A stretch of DNA of 27,300 nucleotides from CAZLFQ01 sp964625465 (GTDB taxonomy: Bacteria > Pseudomonadota > Alphaproteobacteria > Rickettsiales > Midichloriaceae): NCBI GenBank assembly GCA_964625465.1, contig CAZVFD010000016.1:1-27300 (forward strand). The letters are read 5' to 3'. The position numbers and the translations under genes are program-made. Shown here piece by piece: positions 23,830 to 27,300 of this stretch; the first letter of the stretch is position 1; each line of letters begins with the position of its first letter. A model generated the notes under the pieces. It worked only from the letters and a program-made list of their open reading frames with translations, had not been told where the DNA came from and did no database searches.

Positions 23830-24747
23830 ATGAATTACAGAAATAAAATTATCACAGTTTTTGGTGGGTCAGGATTCATTGGAACATACGTGGTTAAGGA
23901 ATTAGCTAAGACTGGAGCAAAAATAAAAGTGATTGGTCAACATGCAACCTGCGCATCGCATCTGAGAACAACTGGAACCGTTGGTCAAATTGCTTTAATT
24001 GATGCAAATTTAAATAATAAAGAAACTATTGATAAGTTAGTAAGCGGTTCAAACATCGTAATAAATTTAGTTGGCATTTTATTCGAAAAAAAATCAGCTA
24101 AATTTCAAGACATCCACACTAAACTTGCAGCAAATATTGCCGAATGTTCTGCAACGCATAATGTTGAACGATTAATTCATATATCAGCCCTCGGTGTTGA
24201 TAAAGCCAAAACCTCAGAGTATGCCAAATCTAAATTTGCCGCTGAAAAAGAAGTACTACGACTTTTCCCAAGAGCTACAATTCTGAGACCTAGCGTTGTT
24301 TTTGGACCAGAAGATAGTTTTATAAATCTATTTAGTTGGCTTAGTAAAATATCACCAATACTACCATTAATTGGTGGTGGTCATACTTTATTTCAACCTG
24401 TATATGTTGGCGATGTAGCAAAAGCTGTAATTACTTGCATTTCTTCACGAGTACAGAAAGTATGTGGGAAAACATTTGAGTTAGGTGGGCCAATACAATA
24501 TTCATTCAAAGAAATTCTGCAATTAATTCTACAAATCTCTGCAAGAAAGCGCTTACTGCTACCTATTCCATTCTTCATGGCTAAATTCAAAGCATTTTTC
24601 TGGGAGTTTATGCCGAAGCCACTTCTCACAAGAGATCAAGTTGAATTACTTAAATATAATAATATTCTTACTAAGGAGAATGGTCTAAATACTTTAGGCA
24701 TCAGCCCTACTCCAATGGATACAACTATTGCAAAATATATAAAGTAA
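23830..24747 (+). CDS. NDUFA9-like NAD(P)-binding protein (complex I-associated SDR)
   Basis: This is a 305-residue atypical short-chain dehydrogenase/reductase. It has the nucleotide-binding GGSGFIG (13-19) and the characteristic INLVGILFEKKSAKFQDIH, where the conserved segment of the NDUFA9/YLL family replaces the usual catalytic loop. Other landmarks are ISALGVD, EYAKSKFAAEKEV (Tyr-Lys pair), RPSVVFGPEDSFINLF and FQPVYVGDVAKAV. In alphaproteobacteria and mitochondria such proteins associate with respiratory complex I and bind NADPH without clear catalysis. Residue length is close to bacterial homologues. It is divergent from sodB, with a 106-base spacer, and convergent with ftsY, only five bases apart. 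I see no reason to doubt that it is complete. Confidence 0.88.
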   Translation: MNYRNKIITVFGGSGFIGTYVVKELAKTGAKIKVIGQHATCASHLRTTGTVGQIALIDANLNNKETIDKLVSGSNIVINLVGILFEKKSAKFQDIHTKLAANIAECSATHNVERLIHISALGVDKAKTSEYAKSKFAAEKEVLRLFPRATILRPSVVFGPEDSFINLFSWLSKISPILPLIGGGHTLFQPVYVGDVAKAVITCISSRVQKVCGKTFELGGPIQYSFKEILQLILQISARKRLLLPIPFFMAKFKAFFWEFMPKPLLTRDQVELLKYNNILTKENGLNTLGISPTPMDTTIAKYIK

Positions 24748-24752
24748 TTAAA

Positions 24753-25630
24753 TTATAATCCAACAAGCGCTTTTGAAAATTCATTTGGCTTAAATTCATT
24801 GAGGTCATCGATTGCTTCTCCTACGCCAACGTAATGAATTGGCGTCTTAAATTTCTTAGCTATTGCAACAATAATACCTCCCTTGGCAGTACCGTCTAAT
24901 TTTGTAAGTATTAATCCAGATATATTTACAACCTCTTTAAAAGTTTCAACTTGCATCAATGCGTTTTGCCCCGTTGTAGAATCCAAAACTAATACAGTGT
25001 CATGAGGCGCAGAATCATCAATTTTTTTAATTACTCTAATTATTTTAGCAAGCTCATCCATTAGGTTTGATTTATTGTGCAGCCTACCAGCGGTATCAAT
25101 TAGCAATACATTAAAATTCTCAATCTTGGCCTTTTCTAAAGCTTTGTATGCAACACTCGCTGGATCTGAATTTTCAGCACCAGTGACTATTTCACAGCCC
25201 ACTCTATCAGACCACACCTTTAACTGATCAATAGCTGCGGCTCTAAAAGTATCACAAGCTGCTATTAAAACTTTTTTGCCAGAAGATTTATATTTTGAAG
25301 CCAACTTCCCAATTGTTGTGGTTTTTCCATTACCATNNNNNNNNNNCTCTCTAAACTTTTCGCATATGGATGAAGTTGCTCTTCAATCTTATTTGCTAAA
25401 AACTCCTTAATTTCAGGCTCAGTAATTTGCTTATTAAACTTCTCTTTTGCAAGAGCGGAAATTATTTCTGTAGATGCAGCTGAGCCAACATCAGCCTTTA
25501 TTAGAGATTCTTCCAACTCATCGAGCGCATTTTGATCTAAAGTTTTATGAGTAAAAACTTTTGTAATGCCTTCTGTGATTGTCGTTGTAGTTTTAGTTAA
25601 ACCACTTTTTAATCTACTAAACCAACTCAT
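24753..25630 (-). CDS. ftsY: signal recognition particle receptor FtsY (gap inside)
   Basis: FtsY is the SRP receptor GTPase that brings ribosomes making membrane proteins to the inner membrane. The N-terminal part (25630 down to the gap) starts MSWFSRLKSGLTKTTTTITEG, the membrane-targeting helix, followed by the four-helix N domain with LEESLIKADVGSAAS. After the gap comes the G domain: NGNGKTTTIGKLAS, CDTFRAAAIDQL, LIDTAGRLHNKSNLM, TKLDGTAKGG and the final VGVGEAIDDLNEF. No acidic A domain is present, as usual for alphaproteobacteria. The ten N at 25337-25346 replace the strand just before the P-loop (roughly PxVILVVGV expected), so more than ten bases are probably missing and the frame is artificially broken. 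The gene itself is very likely intact. Confidence 0.95.
25337..25346. other. assembly gap (10 N) inside ftsY
   Basis: Placeholder N just upstream of the P-loop codons. The expected strand before the P-loop would need more than ten bases. Confidence 0.95.
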
Positions 25631-25649
25631 ATATCTTTTCCGCTTTAGT

Positions 25650-25669
25650 TATGCTAGAAATATAGCATA
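25650..25669. repeat. 7-base palindrome between ftsY and the exporter gene
   Basis: TATGCTA (25650-25656) and TAGCATA (25663-25669) are perfect inverted copies around six bases, in the 63-base divergent spacer. It could be an operator for either gene. No run of T follows, so it does not look like a terminator. Confidence 0.4.
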
Positions 25670-25693
25670 TTAAGATATAAAAGTTATAGAAAT

Positions 25694-26314
25694 ATGTTGT
25701 CATTTTTTCCCACAGCTTTTTTAAGTGGATTTGGAACATCAATGGGCCTAATAGTAGCTATAGGGGCGCAAAATGCCTTTGTGTTGAAGCAAGGAATTCT
25801 TAGAAATCACATACTTATAATCGCAATTTTATGCTCATTTCTTGATGCAGCATTAATTATATTTGGTGTTGCTGGCTTTGGGGCAATTTTGACATCTAAT
25901 GCTATCTTGATGGATTTAGCGAGGTATGGAGGGGCAGGATTTTTATTTTGGTACGGCTTAAAATCTTTTAAAGCATCATTGTCAAAAAACACTCTTGTTC
26001 TAGATCAATCAAAAAGCAAATATGGTCTCAAAAAAACTATCATCATGCTTTTAGCGTTAACATTGTTGAATCCACATGTTTATCTGGATACATGCGTTTT
26101 GGTAGGTAGTATTGGAATTCAATTCCCATTAGAACAAAGACCGTCTTTTACACTGGGTGCAATACTGGCTTCATTTACTTGGTTCTTCAGCTTAGCATAC
26201 TTTGCAAAACTTTTAGTTCCATTGTTTAAAAAGCCAATTGCATGGAAAATCTTAGATTCCATAACTGGAACAATAATGTGGGTTATAGCCGGGCTGCTAC
26301 TGTTTAAGTTGTAA
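25694..26314 (+). CDS. LysE/ArgO-family amino acid exporter
   Basis: This is a 206-residue inner-membrane protein with six helices, the size and layout of the LysE/ArgO family that exports basic amino acids. The first helix carries the hallmark GLIVAIGAQNAFVLKQGI (about 19-36). The middle loop is charged, with LNPHVYLDTCVLVGSIG (about 125-141) as the second conserved motif. The last helix is GTIMWVIAGLLLF. The substrate is probably an amino acid but cannot be fixed. It is divergent from ftsY and ends 11 bases before the convergent valS end. Confidence 0.9.
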   Translation: MLSFFPTAFLSGFGTSMGLIVAIGAQNAFVLKQGILRNHILIIAILCSFLDAALIIFGVAGFGAILTSNAILMDLARYGGAGFLFWYGLKSFKASLSKNTLVLDQSKSKYGLKKTIIMLLALTLLNPHVYLDTCVLVGSIGIQFPLEQRPSFTLGAILASFTWFFSLAYFAKLLVPLFKKPIAWKILDSITGTIMWVIAGLLLFKL

Positions 26315-26325
26315 TGATTTTTACT

Positions 26326-27300
26326 CTACTCAGATGCGGCTAATTTTGCAGTGATCTGAACTTTTGTATTTTCTAATGTGGTTATTTCACCATCCAAATT
26401 CGCAACACTCTTAATTGAGGCAGCATTTGATGCGTTTTTAATATCATTAGCAACAGAGTCATTCAGCTCACATCCAACGTAATAAACATGCTCAAGTGGC
26501 GTTTTAATCGAAATACCTTTTTCCGATTTAAACTTGCGAACTAACGCCAAAACTTCTAGAGCATTCTTTCCATCTTTGTCTGCCGACTCAGAATAGAAAT
26601 GCTCTTCAATTTTAGGCCACGCACCGCGAGAGTTTACAGATTCACCACCAAATATCCCTTCATTTAATTCGTCGCAAATGTGTGGAACGAATGGAGCAAA
26701 TAATTTGAATAAGGTTTTCAATACATGGTGAATGGTAATTATTGCACTTTGTCTACTTTTAGCATTCTCAGGTTTTTCGTCATAAGACCTACCCTTGATG
26801 ATTTCCAAGTAATTATCACACAAGTCATTCCAGAAGAAATCTTCTATTGCAACGCGCGCATCACAATATTCATATTCTTTAAATGCTTTAGTCGCTTTCT
26901 CAACAGCAACATGAAGGCGAGATAGAATCCAAAGATCCATGCTTTCAAAAATCAAGCCACTTGCAACATCTGCTTTTGCCGTCGATGGTTTTGAAGTCAA
27001 ATGTTCAAATTGAAGCGCTGCAAATTTTGATGCATTCCAAAGTTTATTTACTAACTTCTTACCAATTTTAAATACGTCTTCAGAGTACGCGATATCAACA
27101 CCAAGTCTCGATGTAGAAGCCCAATATCTAATTACATCCGCACCCTTCTCTATTATCAAATCAGTTGGTGTTACAGTATTACCTTTAGATTTACTCATTT
27201 TAGTTTTATCAGCAGCCAAACACCAACCACTTAGAATGATATTCTTCCACGGAATTGTATCTGCGTGATATAGAGCTTTCACGATTGTATAGAAAGTCCA
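26326..27300 (-). CDS. valS: valyl-tRNA synthetase, C-terminal part (runs off right edge)
   Basis: The minus strand carries a class I aminoacyl-tRNA synthetase that charges tRNA-Val. The frame is open to the window edge, where it reads WTFYTIVKALYHADTIPWK, so only about 324 C-terminal residues are present. The signature KMSKSKGNTVTP (ATP-binding loop) is intact. It is followed by the valine-specific stretch GADVIRYWASTSRLGVDIAYSEDVFKIGKKLVNKLWNASKF and the anticodon-binding helical domain with FVPHICDELNEGIFGG. The long C-terminal coiled coil of E. coli ValRS is not present, as in many alphaproteobacterial forms. The wording of the KMSKS region is the archaeal/eukaryotic-like type that I recall for Rickettsiales; that is recollection, not something computed here. 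Confidence 0.93.
   Translation of the reverse strand, partial: WTFYTIVKALYHADTIPWKNIILSGWCLAADKTKMSKSKGNTVTPTDLIIEKGADVIRYWASTSRLGVDIAYSEDVFKIGKKLVNKLWNASKFAALQFEHLTSKPSTAKADVASGLIFESMDLWILSRLHVAVEKATKAFKEYEYCDARVAIEDFFWNDLCDNYLEIIKGRSYDEKPENAKSRQSAIITIHHVLKTLFKLFAPFVPHICDELNEGIFGGESVNSRGAWPKIEEHFYSESADKDGKNALEVLALVRKFKSEKGISIKTPLEHVYYVGCELNDSVANDIKNASNAASIKSVANLDGEITTLENTKVQITAKLAASE

Overview
This window comes from an AT-rich alphaproteobacterium of the order Rickettsiales. The strongest evidence is a vir-type (rvh) type IV secretion cluster in the order virB8-virB9-virB10-virB11-virD4. It is supported by a rickettsial-style set of core genes (ppa, trhO, ribonuclease J, hemC, sodB, ftsY, an NDUFA9-like protein, valS), a drug/metabolite-type carrier of the kind intracellular bacteria use to take up host metabolites, and large orphan proteins interleaved with housekeeping genes. 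I cannot fix family or species from the sequence alone. Three runs of exactly ten N (6582-6591, 18881-18890, 25337-25346) are scaffold gaps of unknown true length, and each breaks a gene.

Layout. Positions 1-1886 (minus) hold a 628-codon open frame that runs off the left edge and matches no family I recognise. Then come an EamA-type carrier (1950-2840) and an unknown multi-pass membrane protein (2898-3803), both plus. A 604-residue minus-strand protein (3850-5664) combines a kinase-like catalytic motif with degenerate ankyrin-like repeats and looks like a secreted effector. trhO and a disrupted ppa follow on the minus strand. Ribonuclease J and a C-terminally short hemC lie on the plus strand (7298-9778).

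From 9790 to 14840 lies an orphan island. It holds a Ser/Thr-rich protein, a 539-residue helical protein, a toxin-like (TcdA/TcdB, GT44-like) glycosyltransferase on the minus strand, and a small hydrophobic-ended protein. Several orphan genes here and near the left edge have near-consensus sigma-70 promoters with a perfect TATAAT. One has a sigma-54-like element instead.

From 14885 to 23723 everything is on the minus strand: a UDP-glucuronate epimerase-like sugar gene, a membrane-anchored spermidine-synthase-like protein, and then sodB-virB8-virB9-virB10-virB11-virD4 packed with overlaps or only a few bases between genes. The right end has an NDUFA9-like reductase (plus), ftsY (minus, gapped), a LysE/ArgO exporter (plus) and the C-terminal part of valS (minus), which runs off the right edge.

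My inference is that the rvh channel and the kinase-like, glycosyltransferase and other orphan proteins form a secretion machine with candidate substrates encoded within about 20 kb of each other. No stretch longer than 300 bases lacks a gene. The largest spacer is 13872-14108, which holds two divergent promoters and a palindrome. I saw no tRNA, rRNA, CRISPR array or insertion sequence.
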